Shown here: positions 26,719-35,765 of the stretch, piece by piece
Layout: the number at the start of each line of letters is the position of its first letter
Position numbering within the stretch: the stretch's first letter is position 1
NCBI RefSeq assembly: GCF_011604685.1
Contig: NZ_CP050063.1
Location: 2,006,501-2,070,500, forward strand
DNA length: 64,000 nt
From: Spirosoma aureum
GTDB lineage: Bacteria; Bacteroidota; Bacteroidia; Cytophagales; Spirosomataceae
Direction of reading: 5' to 3'
Position numbers and translations under genes: made by a program
Notes under the pieces: model-generated
What the model was told of the DNA's origin: nothing
The model's database searches: none
Seen by the model: the letters and a program-made list of their open reading frames with translations, nothing else

Positions 26719-28014
26719 ATGACGTTAACCCTTATCCTTCTTTTTGTTGTCGGTTATGTGCTGATCACGCTTGAACACCCGGTTAAAATTAATAAAACAG
26801 CCACAGCATTGATTACTGGAGTTGTTTGCTGGGCTGTTTATGCATTAATGGCTCCCAGTGCCGAAGCCGTTGTTCACCAACTGAGCGAGCATCTGGCCAG
26901 CGTCGCCGAAATATTATTTTTCCTGCTAGGTGCCATGACGGTTGTCGAACTGATCGATGCCCACGACGGCTTTACACTCATCACCGACCGTATTGCGAGC
27001 CGTAACACCCGCGTTCTTTTCTGGATTATCAGCCTGTTAACGTTTTTCCTGTCTGCTCTGTTAGATAACCTTACGTCCGCCATCGTAATGGTATCCGTGT
27101 CGCGTAAATTAATTCGCAACGTTGGGCAACGGCAAATTATGGCAGGCATGATTATCGTTGCGGCCAATGCGGGTGGTGCCTGGTCTCCCATTGGCGATGT
27201 TACCACAACTATGCTCTGGATTGGTGGGCAAATAACTACCACCCGAATAATTAGTTCATTGCTGCTGCCCAGTTTAGTCTCGCTGCTGGTTCCGCTGGGG
27301 ATTTTAACATTTCGGTATAAACCCAAAGAACAGACTACCGTATCGACGGCGGCAAAGGGGATCAGTCGCCCCTATGTGACAACGGCGGCCCGCCGGGATC
27401 GCCGGATCATGCTGTCTGTCGGCCTGGGTGGAATGCTTTATGTTCCAATATTTAAGACAGTAACTCACTTGCCCCCTTATATGGGCATGATGCTTGTATT
27501 GGGCGTGATCTGGGTGGTTTCTGAAGTGCTGCATAGTGATAAGGATGAGGCCGAACGGCAGAAGTTTACCCCAGCTTATGCACTGAGCCGTATCGATACA
27601 CCAAGCATTCTGTTTTTCCTGGGGATTCTTCTGGCCGTTGGCTCGTTGGAAACAACGGGGATCTTGCGCAGTCTGGCCGAGTCCTTGAATGAGTCGATTG
27701 GAAACCTTGATGTAATTGTTTTACTGATCGGTCTGGCGTCGGCCGTAGTCGACAATGTGCCGATTGTTGCCGCAGCCATGGGTATGTATGATATGCAGAC
27801 CTATCCGACAGATAACAAATTGTGGGAGTTTCTGGCCTACTGCGCCGGAACGGGTGGTAGCATTCTGGTGATTGGTTCGGCTGCCGGGGTCGCCGTTATG
27901 GGGCTCGAACGACTGGAGTTCGGCTGGTATTTGCGTAAAATCAGCTGGCTTGCTCTGGTCGGCTATGTAGCTGGAGCACTGGTTTATCTGGCTGAGTTTA
28001 TGGTGATGCGCTAA
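26719..28014 (+). CDS. nhaD: Na+/H+ antiporter NhaD
   Basis: An ion-transporter-superfamily Na+/H+ antiporter of 431 residues with eleven or twelve hydrophobic helices. Two repeat-related motifs mark the ion site: SALLDNLTSAIVMVS in the first half and SAVVDNVPIVAAAM in the second, each with the conserved Asp-Asn. NAGGAWSPIGDVTTTMLW and GTGGSILVIGSAAGVAVM are the matching loop motifs. It should export sodium in exchange for protons, mainly under alkaline or saline conditions. It is the second antiporter gene within 3 kb, but the two are of unrelated families. The LolA-like gene follows by 82 bases and may share its transcript. Confidence 0.92.
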   Translation: MTLTLILLFVVGYVLITLEHPVKINKTATALITGVVCWAVYALMAPSAEAVVHQLSEHLASVAEILFFLLGAMTVVELIDAHDGFTLITDRIASRNTRVLFWIISLLTFFLSALLDNLTSAIVMVSVSRKLIRNVGQRQIMAGMIIVAANAGGAWSPIGDVTTTMLWIGGQITTTRIISSLLLPSLVSLLVPLGILTFRYKPKEQTTVSTAAKGISRPYVTTAARRDRRIMLSVGLGGMLYVPIFKTVTHLPPYMGMMLVLGVIWVVSEVLHSDKDEAERQKFTPAYALSRIDTPSILFFLGILLAVGSLETTGILRSLAESLNESIGNLDVIVLLIGLASAVVDNVPIVAAAMGMYDMQTYPTDNKLWEFLAYCAGTGGSILVIGSAAGVAVMGLERLEFGWYLRKISWLALVGYVAGALVYLAEFMVMR

Positions 28015-28096
28015 GCAGCTGACAGACAGAATCAGTAGCTTGTTGATCTGTTTGTGATCCGTTACATTTGGTAAAAATCGTTAACCCTGACTTATC

Positions 28097-28810
28097 ATGA
28101 GAAGACTGCTCGTAACTCTACTCGTATTGCCGCTGCTTTACTATCGGGCAACTGCCCAGACCACTCCAACTGCTGAGGAGGTTTTAGACAAATACATTAC
28201 GGCCATTGGTGGCAAAGATGCGCTTGCCAAAGTGACTGATGTGACCACCAGCATGTCAAGCGAAGGGCAAATGGGCGCTATTATGATCACTCGAAAGCAG
28301 AAACTGCCTAACAAATTCTCGATGGTCATAAATGCCAATGGAATGGAAGTAATGAAACAAACCGGCGATGGCTCAAAAATCGTTATGGGTGGTATGCAGG
28401 GCAATAGTACAACGCTGGAAGGGTCGGCCGCGCAACAGATGACCGCGATGAACGTGATTTTTCCGGAATTACATTATGCTGAAAATGGGGTGAAATCGGC
28501 CGTTGTTGGTCCTGAAAAAATTGATGGTAAAGACACGTATAAGTTAAGCCACACAACGACTGATGGCTCGGCTACCTGGACCGATAATTTCGATGCAACC
28601 ACTGGCCTGAAAGTGCAGTCTGTTACGACGACCAAAAATGCACGGGGTGAAATGACCATGACCTCGGTTTATTCAGACTATAAAGAGGTTAATGGCATCA
28701 AATTTCCCATGACGATTGCGCAACAGTCGCCACGCGGGCCGATGACGATGACAGTTGACAACGTAAAGATTAATAAAGGCCTGAAAGACTCTGATTTTAC
28801 AGTAAAATGA
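28097..28810 (+). CDS. Periplasmic LolA-like outer-membrane lipoprotein-sorting-fold protein
   Basis: An exported protein of 237 residues with a signal peptide (about 1-20, ending TAQ). The mature part begins TPTAEEVLDKYITAIGGKDALAKV, the opening seen in many Bacteroidota proteins with a LolA/LppX-like half-barrel fold, then shows alternating strands rich in Met, Thr and Lys. The final YSDYKEVNGIKFPMTIAQQSPRG block is typical of this group, which also resembles M16-associated domains. These proteins bind lipids or lipoproteins in the periplasm or act as uncharacterised accessories; true LolA function is not claimed. It ends 50 bases before a very long convergent terminator palindrome. Confidence 0.78.
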   Translation: MRRLLVTLLVLPLLYYRATAQTTPTAEEVLDKYITAIGGKDALAKVTDVTTSMSSEGQMGAIMITRKQKLPNKFSMVINANGMEVMKQTGDGSKIVMGGMQGNSTTLEGSAAQQMTAMNVIFPELHYAENGVKSAVVGPEKIDGKDTYKLSHTTTDGSATWTDNFDATTGLKVQSVTTTKNARGEMTMTSVYSDYKEVNGIKFPMTIAQQSPRGPMTMTVDNVKINKGLKDSDFTVK

Positions 28811-28860
28811 TCGTTTCAGATTGCCAAATTGATAAGCTAACCTGTTAATAATCGAAGAAT

Positions 28861-28922
28861 TACATCGACCCAACAAACAAAAAGGTGAAGTTAATCACCT
28901 TTTTGTTTGTTGGGTCGATGTA
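28861..28922. terminator. 28-bp perfect palindrome, bidirectional terminator core
   Basis: Arms 28861-28888 and 28895-28922 are perfectly complementary around a 6-base loop. An inner AAAAAGGTGA/TCACCTTTTT hairpin forms a classic bidirectional terminator, and the stem continues 18 bp further outward. It lies between convergent genes. Confidence 0.8.
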
Positions 28923-28940
28923 TAGAAATTACTTGCTGAA

Positions 28941-29804
28941 TCAGGAGTTGATTACCTCGCCACCATTGACGTGAATCACCTGACCGGTAAAATAAGACGC
29001 ATCCTCTGATGCCAGAAATACGTAGGCTGGAGCCAGTTCGGCAGGTTGGCCAGGACGTTCCATAGGCGTGTCTTTCCCGAATTTCTCAACCTCTTCCAAT
29101 GTTTTGGTTGCAACAATCAACGGGGTCCAGATAGGGCCGGGTGCTACAGCATTGACACGGATATTGCGCTCCACCAGATTCTGCGACAAAGACCGGGTAA
29201 ACGCTGTTACGGCCCCTTTGGTTGAAGCATAATCAATCAGTGTTTCGCTACCCCGGTACGATACCACCGATGTAGTGTTGATAATGCAGTCGTATGCACC
29301 CATGTGTGGCAGTATATTTTTCGTCAGTCGGAACATGGCCAGAATATTGAGCTCAAACGTTTCGCGCATCTGCTGATCCGAAATGCCACTAAATTCCTTC
29401 TGCTCAACATGATTAGCGGCATTATTGACCAGAATATTCACCCGATTATAGGTGCTGATGATTTTACCGACGGCTTCCCGGATATAGGCAATTTGCTTTA
29501 AATCCCCCGGAATTAGCAGACATCGACGCCCCTCGGCCTCGACAAGTGACTTTGTCTTCAGGGCATCAACATCTTCGCGCGGATGATAAAGAATCGCCAG
29601 ATCAGCGCCTTCGCGGGCAAAATGAATAGCTACTGCCCGGCCAATACCTGAATCACCGCCAGTGATGACAGCAATTTTATCTTTCAGTTTTTCGGCTCCC
29701 TGATAATTGTCCCGAATGTAAATCGGTTGCGGGTCCATTTCATATTCCAGGCCCGGCTGTGCGTTCTGATGCTGAGGCTTGGTTTCTATTTCCATTTGTT
29801 CCAT
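28941..29804 (-). CDS. SDR family oxidoreductase (YhxC/GSP39-like), copy 1
   Basis: A short-chain dehydrogenase/reductase of 287 residues. A 40-residue N-terminal extension with DPQPIYIRDNYQG precedes the Rossmann core. The cofactor loop ITGGDSGIGRAVA, NNAA in the NAG position, the catalytic Ser in NTTSVVSYRG, and YASTKGA (YxxxK) are all present. The extension and PGPIWTPL motif place it in the YhxC/YdaD/general stress protein 39 group, usually NADP-dependent alcohol dehydrogenase-like enzymes of unclear substrate. It lies directly downstream of a full-length paralogue (82-base gap), a tandem duplication that is probably one transcript ending at the palindrome. Confidence 0.88.
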   Translation of the reverse strand: MEQMEIETKPQHQNAQPGLEYEMDPQPIYIRDNYQGAEKLKDKIAVITGGDSGIGRAVAIHFAREGADLAILYHPREDVDALKTKSLVEAEGRRCLLIPGDLKQIAYIREAVGKIISTYNRVNILVNNAANHVEQKEFSGISDQQMRETFELNILAMFRLTKNILPHMGAYDCIINTTSVVSYRGSETLIDYASTKGAVTAFTRSLSQNLVERNIRVNAVAPGPIWTPLIVATKTLEEVEKFGKDTPMERPGQPAELAPAYVFLASEDASYFTGQVIHVNGGEVINS

Positions 29805-29886
29805 ATTTTTGAGGAATTAGGAGCAGGAATTGAGGGATGAGTATAGATCAGTCTCATTCCTTAATTAAATCAGCTCAGTTTTTGTG

Positions 29887-30741
29887 TTATGCATTGACAA
29901 TCGTACCACCATTGGGGTGAAGAACCTGCCCCGTCATGTAGGATGCATCTTCGGATGCCAGAAAAACATAAGCTGGTGCCACTTCGCTAGGTTGGCCGGG
30001 GCGCTTCATGGGTACATCCTTGCCAAACTGCGCCACTTCTTTAGCGCTGACCGACGACGGGTTGAGCGGAGTCCAGATTGGACCGGGAGCCACACCATTG
30101 ACACGAATACCTTTGGCGATCAGATTGCTGGACAAGGCTCGTGTAAAGGTCATAATAGCCCCTTTCGTGGATGAGTACTCTAACAGATCGGCCCTCCCCT
30201 GGTAGGCAGTAACCGACGTGGTGTTGATAATGCAGTCGCCTTTATGCAAGTGTGGTTCGGCCGCTTTTGTGACCCTAAAAAACGAATATATATTGGTTTC
30301 ATAGGTTGCCAGCAGGTCTTCATCACGCTCTTCTTCGAGCGTTTGGTGCTGTAACTGCAAGCCAGCATTATTGACCAGAATGTTCAGCTTACCCAGTTGC
30401 CGGACCGTATCCTCAACAATCTGCTTACAATAAACTTCGTGACGAATATCGCCCGGTAGTAGCAGGCATTTACGACCTTCTGCCTCAACCAGTTCTTTGG
30501 TTTTCTGCGCGTCTTCTTCCTCTCGGGGTGTATAGGAGATGGCTACATCGGCACCCTCTCGGGCAAAATGAACGGCCACCGCCCGACCAATGCCAGAGTC
30601 ACCGCCCGTAATGAGAGCGACCTTGTCTTTCAGTTTGTTCGCACCTTTATACAGATGCCGAATTACCTTCGGCTGGGGATCCAGTTCCGCTTCAATCCCT
30701 GGTTGAAGATCCTGATGCTGAGGGGGAATTTTTGCTTCCAT
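29887..30741 (-). CDS. SDR family oxidoreductase (YhxC/GSP39-like), copy 2
   Basis: This is the upstream paralogue of the adjacent SDR gene, 284 residues, alignable from end to end. Residues 1-38 hold the same type of extension (DPQPKVIRHLYKGANKL), followed by ITGGDSGIGRAVA, NNAG, NTTSVTAYQG and the catalytic YSSTKGA. It carries TYETNIYSFFRV where copy 1 has TFELNILAMFRL, so the substrate pocket may have diverged. The group is often linked to general stress responses in Firmicutes, an association that is known for relatives and not shown here. Its promoter should lie in the 365-base gap upstream. Confidence 0.88.
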   Translation of the reverse strand: MEAKIPPQHQDLQPGIEAELDPQPKVIRHLYKGANKLKDKVALITGGDSGIGRAVAVHFAREGADVAISYTPREEEDAQKTKELVEAEGRKCLLLPGDIRHEVYCKQIVEDTVRQLGKLNILVNNAGLQLQHQTLEEERDEDLLATYETNIYSFFRVTKAAEPHLHKGDCIINTTSVTAYQGRADLLEYSSTKGAIMTFTRALSSNLIAKGIRVNGVAPGPIWTPLNPSSVSAKEVAQFGKDVPMKRPGQPSEVAPAYVFLASEDASYMTGQVLHPNGGTIVNA

Positions 30742-31106
30742 AACGTTGCTGTTGGTTGTACTTGAGTTTTATAAGCCAAAAGCAACGGTGGTTGTTTGGA
30801 GAAATCTATTAAAATGGTGGATTGGTAGCGGCATAGTTAGGCATAGGCTCCAGCGCCGTTAATTTCCGGTCGCAAACGAACAAACTCGAGCATTTGCTAC
30901 ACAGGAAATGGACTGAAATTACCGCCAACGGGTGTTTTTTCAGGTGGAAATAAGTATAGATAAATGCTCAAAAATTACTTCCTGCAGCGCTTGTGCGATA
31001 CTATTTAGCGTTTGACAATAAAATTATTCCTAACTAGAGCCAGCATAGGCAAAAGCAATGTGCTGGCTATGTACATCTACAGAATAATTTTTTTATTTTA
31101 GTTGTT
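30742..31106. other. Divergent intergenic region with hairpins
   Basis: No gene is seen in these 365 bases, which separate the SDR pair from the Gre-like gene. Near the Gre-like start, an 8-bp stem (31038-31045 with 31061-31068) is nested in weaker AT-rich complementary stretches (about 31017-31029 and 31082-31100), which could form a leader structure. Confidence 0.45.
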
Positions 31107-31577
31107 GTGAATCAGGATTTTACGTCAAAGCAGCTTAGGCAGGATTTAATGGCTCTGTGCAGGAGCCATGTTCAGCAACGCATTGAAATAGCCCGGCAGG
31201 CAATGGAGGCCGCTCAGGAGTCGGCCAATTCGGAATCCAAGAGCAGTGCTGGTGATAAATACGAAACCGGCCGTGCTATGGCGCAGATCGAACGGGATCG
31301 ATATGCGCATCAGCTCGATATTGCGCTGGCCCTGGAACAGGAGTTGGAGCGGATTAATAGCGAGAAAGACTATACGATTGTTCAGCCCGGCAGTCTGGTC
31401 ATTACGAATCGCGGAACGTTCTTTATCAGCATTAGCGCCGGTAAGCTCAGTGTCGACGGAAATGAGGTATTCGCTGTTTCGCCCGCGTCGCCAATTGGCA
31501 TGGCATTGGCCGGTCGGCGCGCGGGCGATCAGGTTTTGTTTAATAAAATGACGTATGAGGTACTAAAAGTGGGTTAG
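31107..31577 (+). CDS. GreA/GreB-like transcription-factor-fold protein
   Basis: A 156-residue protein that I assign to the Gre-factor superfamily. Residues 5-85 are helical with coiled-coil character, including SSAGDKYETGRAMAQIERDR; the C-terminal part is a small beta domain ending in AVSPASPIGMALAGRRAGD (123-141), the SPxGxALxGxxxGD motif of GreA/GreB and Rnk. True Gre factors have two acidic residues at the coiled-coil tip; here the tip region holds ESKSSAGDKYE, so acidic residues exist but the alignment is uncertain. It could bind the RNA polymerase secondary channel. The start is GTG at 31107. It is convergent with the amidohydrolase gene, with stops one base apart. Confidence 0.75.
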   Translation: MNQDFTSKQLRQDLMALCRSHVQQRIEIARQAMEAAQESANSESKSSAGDKYETGRAMAQIERDRYAHQLDIALALEQELERINSEKDYTIVQPGSLVITNRGTFFISISAGKLSVDGNEVFAVSPASPIGMALAGRRAGDQVLFNKMTYEVLKVG

Positions 31578-31578
31578 T

Positions 31579-33210
31579 CTAGTAAACCCGTTCGCCACCA
31601 ATCCAGGTCTGTTTCACTTTCGTCTGGCGTAGTTGTGTGTTTGGTACTGTCATGATGTCGCGGTCAAGCACAACGAAATCTGCTTGTTTGCCGGGAGCAA
31701 TACTGCCCCGCAACTGATCTTCGAAACAGGCATATGCCGCCCACCGGGTCATGGCCAGCAGGGCTGATTTACGATCGACCGCGTTTTCCATCTGATAGCC
31801 TCCCGCCGGAAAGTTCTTGGCATCCTGCCGGGCAACAGCCGCGTGGAAGCCAAATAATGGATTGACCGATTCAACGGGAAAATCGCTTCCGAAGGCAATC
31901 AGTTTATTTTGTGTCATCAGATCCTTAAACGCATAAGCACCTTTTACCCGAATTGGTCCCAGCCGTTCGCCCGCCCAATACATATCTGATGTTGCATGAG
32001 TGGGCTGTACCGATGGAATTATTGAATACTGCCCAAACTTATGGACATCGTCGGGAGACACGACCTGCGCGTGTTCAATGCGCCAGCGCCGGTCGTTATG
32101 GCCTTTAAGCAGCTTTCCGTAAAGATCGAGCATGAGGTGATTGGCCGAGTCACCGATGCAGTGCGTATTGGCCTGGAATCCGGTTCCGGATAAAATGGTC
32201 GTGACACGTTCCAGTTCACCAGGACTGAGTAATAGAAATCCACCTGTTTCCGGGCGATCGCTGTATGGCCGCAGTAAGCAGGCTCCGCGTGAGCCTAAAG
32301 CGCCGTCGGCATAGAGTTTAAAGGACCGTACGGTCAGCCGATCAGTCTGAAAAGGCCCCCGTTTCAGAAAATAATTTAGATTCGGTTCGCCGAGGCTAAT
32401 CATAGCGTAATCCCGAATTTTTAATTTACCTGCTTTATGCAGACTATCGATGAGATTAATTTCGGCGGGGCTAATACCTGCATCTGAAATCGTTGTTAGC
32501 CCGAGCGAAACACAGACTTTCTCGGCTGCCTGCAGCATTCTTGCCTTGTCGGTATTGTCGGGCTGTGGAATTACCCGCTTCACGAGTTGCATGGCATTGT
32601 CTACCAAAACACCGGTGGGCTGGCCATTTTTTATAATAATTTCTCCGCCGGGTAGCTTCGATCCTGCCGTTATTTTGGCTAATCGCAATGTTTTTGAATT
32701 GACGAGTAGCGCGTGGCCATCTACCCGCATCAGGACAACCGGCACATTAGGAAAAGCAACATCCAGTTTCTCTTTTGTTGGGAATGTTTTGTCGGGCCAG
32801 TCATTCTGATCCCAGCCTCGGCCCGAAAGCCATAAAACGTTTGGATGTTTCTGGTAAAATGTTTTCAGGCGATCAATCACTTCATCGTAAGACTCCGCTC
32901 CAACCAGATCAGCCTGATCAAGTACCTGTCCCAGGCCCAGAAAATGGGAGTGAGGGTCATAGAAACCCGGATAAACGGGTTGGTCGTGCAGATTGACCGT
33001 ACTATCGGCATAGTATTGATCAGTTAATGTTTTGATCGAACCAACGGCCAGAAACTTACCATCTTTAATGACAAATGCGTCGGCTTCTGAGAAACTTGAA
33101 TCCGCGGTGTAGACATGGGCGTTGATGACGATTAGGTCGACTTTTTGCCTGGAAGAACAGCCCGAAAGCAGAACGATCGAAGCTAAAATTAACAAAAGAG
33201 GGTGTTTCAT
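31579..33210 (-). CDS. YtcJ-type amidohydrolase, lipoprotein
   Basis: A metal-dependent amidohydrolase of the YtcJ-like family (amidohydrolase 3), 543 residues. The ATG at 33210 gives a lipoprotein signal, MKHPLLLILASIVLLSGC, with lipidated Cys18, so the enzyme is exported. Metal-binding residues are seen in PGFYDPHSHFLG near the N-terminus, ANTHCIGDSAN and WRIEHAQVV in the middle, and AFGSDFPVE near the end. Family members act on amides and related bonds, but the natural substrate is unknown. It ends one base from the convergent Gre-like gene and is divergent from tolC. Confidence 0.87.
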   Translation of the reverse strand: MKHPLLLILASIVLLSGCSSRQKVDLIVINAHVYTADSSFSEADAFVIKDGKFLAVGSIKTLTDQYYADSTVNLHDQPVYPGFYDPHSHFLGLGQVLDQADLVGAESYDEVIDRLKTFYQKHPNVLWLSGRGWDQNDWPDKTFPTKEKLDVAFPNVPVVLMRVDGHALLVNSKTLRLAKITAGSKLPGGEIIIKNGQPTGVLVDNAMQLVKRVIPQPDNTDKARMLQAAEKVCVSLGLTTISDAGISPAEINLIDSLHKAGKLKIRDYAMISLGEPNLNYFLKRGPFQTDRLTVRSFKLYADGALGSRGACLLRPYSDRPETGGFLLLSPGELERVTTILSGTGFQANTHCIGDSANHLMLDLYGKLLKGHNDRRWRIEHAQVVSPDDVHKFGQYSIIPSVQPTHATSDMYWAGERLGPIRVKGAYAFKDLMTQNKLIAFGSDFPVESVNPLFGFHAAVARQDAKNFPAGGYQMENAVDRKSALLAMTRWAAYACFEDQLRGSIAPGKQADFVVLDRDIMTVPNTQLRQTKVKQTWIGGERVY

Positions 33211-33316
33211 GACGGATGATTGGGAAAGATGCAAATTAAAGGAAAGTTGATAACCCAACCAGCTAATCGCAGATTCTCGTATTTTTGTCATAATCGTCGT
33301 TGTCAACCTTAATTCA

Positions 33317-34705
33317 ATGAAGCTCAGCAGTTGGATTCTTTTTGTTTGCCTTCCTTTTTCGGCCCTTGCTCAACAACCTCAAAACGCTATTCAACGCGCC
33401 CAGCAACGCACCTTTACGGTTGCTACTATCCCGCAGCCGGGTGAGGTGTTGACACTCTCGCAAGCCATCGAACAGGCTATAGGTAAGAATTACCAGATTC
33501 AGATTAACCGGTCGCAGGAGCAGATTGCTCGTAATAACTACTCGAAGGGAAACGCGGGCTATCTGCCTTCTTTGTTTTTTAATGGGAACACGAGCGGTAA
33601 CCTTCAGAGCTTTCGGCAAACGTATCTCGATGGTCTTCGCCCTCCTCAGGAGGCTCACGGTGTGTTTAACCGGACAACCAACCTGGCCATGAACCTGAAC
33701 TATACCGTTTTTAACGGGTATGCCCGGTCAAGCACTTACACGCAACTTCGTCAGCTATTGCAGATTAGCACTGTAACGACAAGGGCTAATATAGAAGCCA
33801 CCGTAGCCAGTATCGCTACAAGTTATTACGATGTAGTCAGGCAATTGCAGCGGTTAATCGCATTCAGTCAGGCACTTGATATCTCCAGAGAACGGCTTGA
33901 ACTTGCCCGGGCCAATTATGAAGTAGGTACACGATCGAAAGTTGATTTTTTGAGTGCTCAGGTAGACTATAATACCGATAGTGCAGCCCTAATTGCACAG
34001 GAGCAGTCATTACGTAATGCAAAAACCCTGCTGAATACGCAACTTGTGCGTGAACCACTTGCCGAGTTTGCGGTTCGTGATACGATCATTGTTCGCCCGA
34101 ATCTGGAACTGGCATCGCTTGAGCAGTCGCTGAATACCAATAACCCGCTGCTGGTTTCGGCTGTATTGAACCGCACAATTGCTGATCTGAATGTTCGGCT
34201 GGCGTCTGCCCAGCAACTCCCTTTGGTTACGGCACAGACAGGCTATAGTTATCAGCTTCAGGATAATCAGGGCGGTTTTGGGGTCAGTACAGGCCGTACG
34301 GGATCACTTAATTACCTGATTACGGCTTCAATTCCGATTTTTAATGGCTATAACCTGAAACGACAAATTCAGAATGCCCGTATCAATACGGTTATTGCTA
34401 AAGATCAGGAAAACAACCAGCGATTGCAACTCCAGCTCGCCCTTACACAAACCTTCCAGGCTTACCAGAATAGCCTGAAACTGTTGAATCTGGAGGTGTT
34501 AAATAACCAGCTGGCAAATCAGAACGTCGATATTGCGTATGACCGCTACCGGATCGGGAACTCTACGTTCGTTGAGTTTCGCGATGTACAGCGGAACTCC
34601 ATCGATGCCCAGACCCGATTAATCGAAGCCGAATTTAATGCCAAAGCGGCTGAAATTGAATTACTCCGGCTTAGCAGTACCATTTCGCAAGAACTAGGAC
34701 AATAA
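33317..34705 (+). CDS. TolC-family outer-membrane efflux protein
   Basis: An outer-membrane channel protein of 462 residues with a signal peptide (1-19, ending ALAQ). The chain shows the TolC plan: two repeats of a long helical hairpin, with NYQIQINRSQEQIARNNYSKG opening the first and NRTIADLNVRLASAQQLP the second, alternating with short beta segments such as NLNYTVFNGYA and ASIPIFNGYN. It should form the trimeric exit duct of a type I secretion or RND efflux system. No membrane-fusion or RND partner gene is adjacent, so its pump lies elsewhere. It ends before a hairpin that also leads the YdaT-like gene. Confidence 0.9.
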   Translation: MKLSSWILFVCLPFSALAQQPQNAIQRAQQRTFTVATIPQPGEVLTLSQAIEQAIGKNYQIQINRSQEQIARNNYSKGNAGYLPSLFFNGNTSGNLQSFRQTYLDGLRPPQEAHGVFNRTTNLAMNLNYTVFNGYARSSTYTQLRQLLQISTVTTRANIEATVASIATSYYDVVRQLQRLIAFSQALDISRERLELARANYEVGTRSKVDFLSAQVDYNTDSAALIAQEQSLRNAKTLLNTQLVREPLAEFAVRDTIIVRPNLELASLEQSLNTNNPLLVSAVLNRTIADLNVRLASAQQLPLVTAQTGYSYQLQDNQGGFGVSTGRTGSLNYLITASIPIFNGYNLKRQIQNARINTVIAKDQENNQRLQLQLALTQTFQAYQNSLKLLNLEVLNNQLANQNVDIAYDRYRIGNSTFVEFRDVQRNSIDAQTRLIEAEFNAKAAEIELLRLSSTISQELGQ

Positions 34706-34723
34706 GTGAACAGTCTGACCGAT

Positions 34724-34770
34724 TGAGCGTTAGTTAATTAAGTTAACGGCAACTTATTAACTAACGCTCA
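34724..34770. terminator. Hairpin between tolC and ydaT-like gene
   Basis: A perfect 15-bp stem (34724-34738 and 34756-34770) is continued by an inner 5-bp stem (34740-34744 and 34751-34755). It lies 18 bases after the tolC stop and ends 6 bases before the next ATG, so it may be a terminator or may also affect translation of the next gene. No T-tract follows. Confidence 0.5.
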
Positions 34771-34776
34771 CGGAGT

Positions 34777-34983
34777 ATGCCTTACACAAAAAAAGAGTAC
34801 CCTGCCTCACTCAGAAATTTTATGGCTCCGGTGCGCAACAAAGCCATCGATATTGCCAATGCTTTGCTCACCGATGGTGCTGATGAGTCAAAAGCAATAG
34901 CCATTGCAACCGCCAAGGCTGAAGAGTGGGCTCTAAAACGAAGCATAAAGGTGCGGAAGGATAATGCTCCCGAGAATAAATAA
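34777..34983 (+). CDS. Small YdaT-like stress protein
   Basis: A 68-residue soluble protein. The sequence MPYTKKEYPASLRNF with NKAIDIANALLTDGADESKAIAIATAKAEEW follows the pattern of the N-terminal half of B. subtilis YdaT, a general-stress protein; the later part of YdaT (DUF2188) is missing, as in many stand-alone Bacteroidota copies. The function is unknown. A GGAG lies 4 bases before the ATG, a rare Shine-Dalgarno-like match in this window. The gene sits between a hairpin and a YetF gene, next to a topoisomerase IB gene and near SDR genes of the stress type, suggesting a stress island. Confidence 0.75.
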   Translation: MPYTKKEYPASLRNFMAPVRNKAIDIANALLTDGADESKAIAIATAKAEEWALKRSIKVRKDNAPENK

Positions 34984-35040
34984 TCGGCTAATGGATCAGG
35001 TCTTTCGCTTAGAGCCGAGCCATCTATTCCTTACTTCACG

Positions 35041-35736
35041 ATGAAACCAGAACCTGTTCAGCCGTTTGACTGGGAGCGTATTTTTATTCATGAATTTCCC
35101 TGGACATATCTTGGCGAGGTTGCGTTCCGAACCGTCTTTATGTTTTTGGTCGTGTTGGCCGCCTTGACCGTATCGGGGAAACGGGAGGTGCGCCAATTAT
35201 CGATCTACGAACTGGTGTTGCTGATTGGCCTTGGCTCAGCCGCTGGTGATCCCATGTTCTACCATGATGTGCCGCTGGCTTCGGCCGTAGTCGTCTTTCT
35301 GGTGATAATGGGATGCTACAAACTGGCCACATACATCAGTGACCGGAACAAAACCGTTAGAACCCTTCTGGAAGGTAAGCCCGTTTATGTGATTGAAGAC
35401 GGCTGTATTTTAACCGAGAATTTTGATCAGGAGGACCTGGGGCTGGAGGAGCTATTTTCTGATTTGCGGGTAGAAGGTATTGAACATCTGGGACAGGTGC
35501 GCACGGCTATTCTGGAGCCAAATGGTCAGCTCAGTCTGTTTACATTTAAAGAAAATGATATCCGGCCCGGATTGCCGATTCTACCCAACGAATTGAAGCG
35601 TCATTCAGAAAGCATTCCACAACCGGGTGATTATGCCTGTTGTGCTTGTGGTCATGTAAAGACATTTAGCGCATCTGTTGACCACTCTTCGTGTCAGCGT
35701 TGCAAAAAAACTAAATGGGTAAAGGCAGTAAAATGA
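35041..35736 (+). CDS. DUF421 (YetF family) membrane protein with C-terminal zinc ribbon
   Basis: A YetF-family protein of 231 residues. Residues about 25-110 give three membrane helices with ALTVSGKREVRQLSIYELVLLIGLGSAAGDPM, the family hallmark. Residues 115-185 are the cytosolic YetF domain (LLEGKPVYVIEDG and LGLEELFSDLRVEGI). The last 35 residues carry CCACGH and, 20 residues on, CQRCKK, two CxxC pairs that would bind zinc; this ribbon is not part of standard YetF proteins. YetF function is unknown, with links to spore and stress biology in Bacillus. It starts 58 bases after the YdaT-like gene, probably in one unit, and converges on topoisomerase IB. Confidence 0.85.
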   Translation: MKPEPVQPFDWERIFIHEFPWTYLGEVAFRTVFMFLVVLAALTVSGKREVRQLSIYELVLLIGLGSAAGDPMFYHDVPLASAVVVFLVIMGCYKLATYISDRNKTVRTLLEGKPVYVIEDGCILTENFDQEDLGLEELFSDLRVEGIEHLGQVRTAILEPNGQLSLFTFKENDIRPGLPILPNELKRHSESIPQPGDYACCACGHVKTFSASVDHSSCQRCKKTKWVKAVK

Positions 35737-35765
35737 AGTTATGTGGCTGATAATCAGTAAACTAT

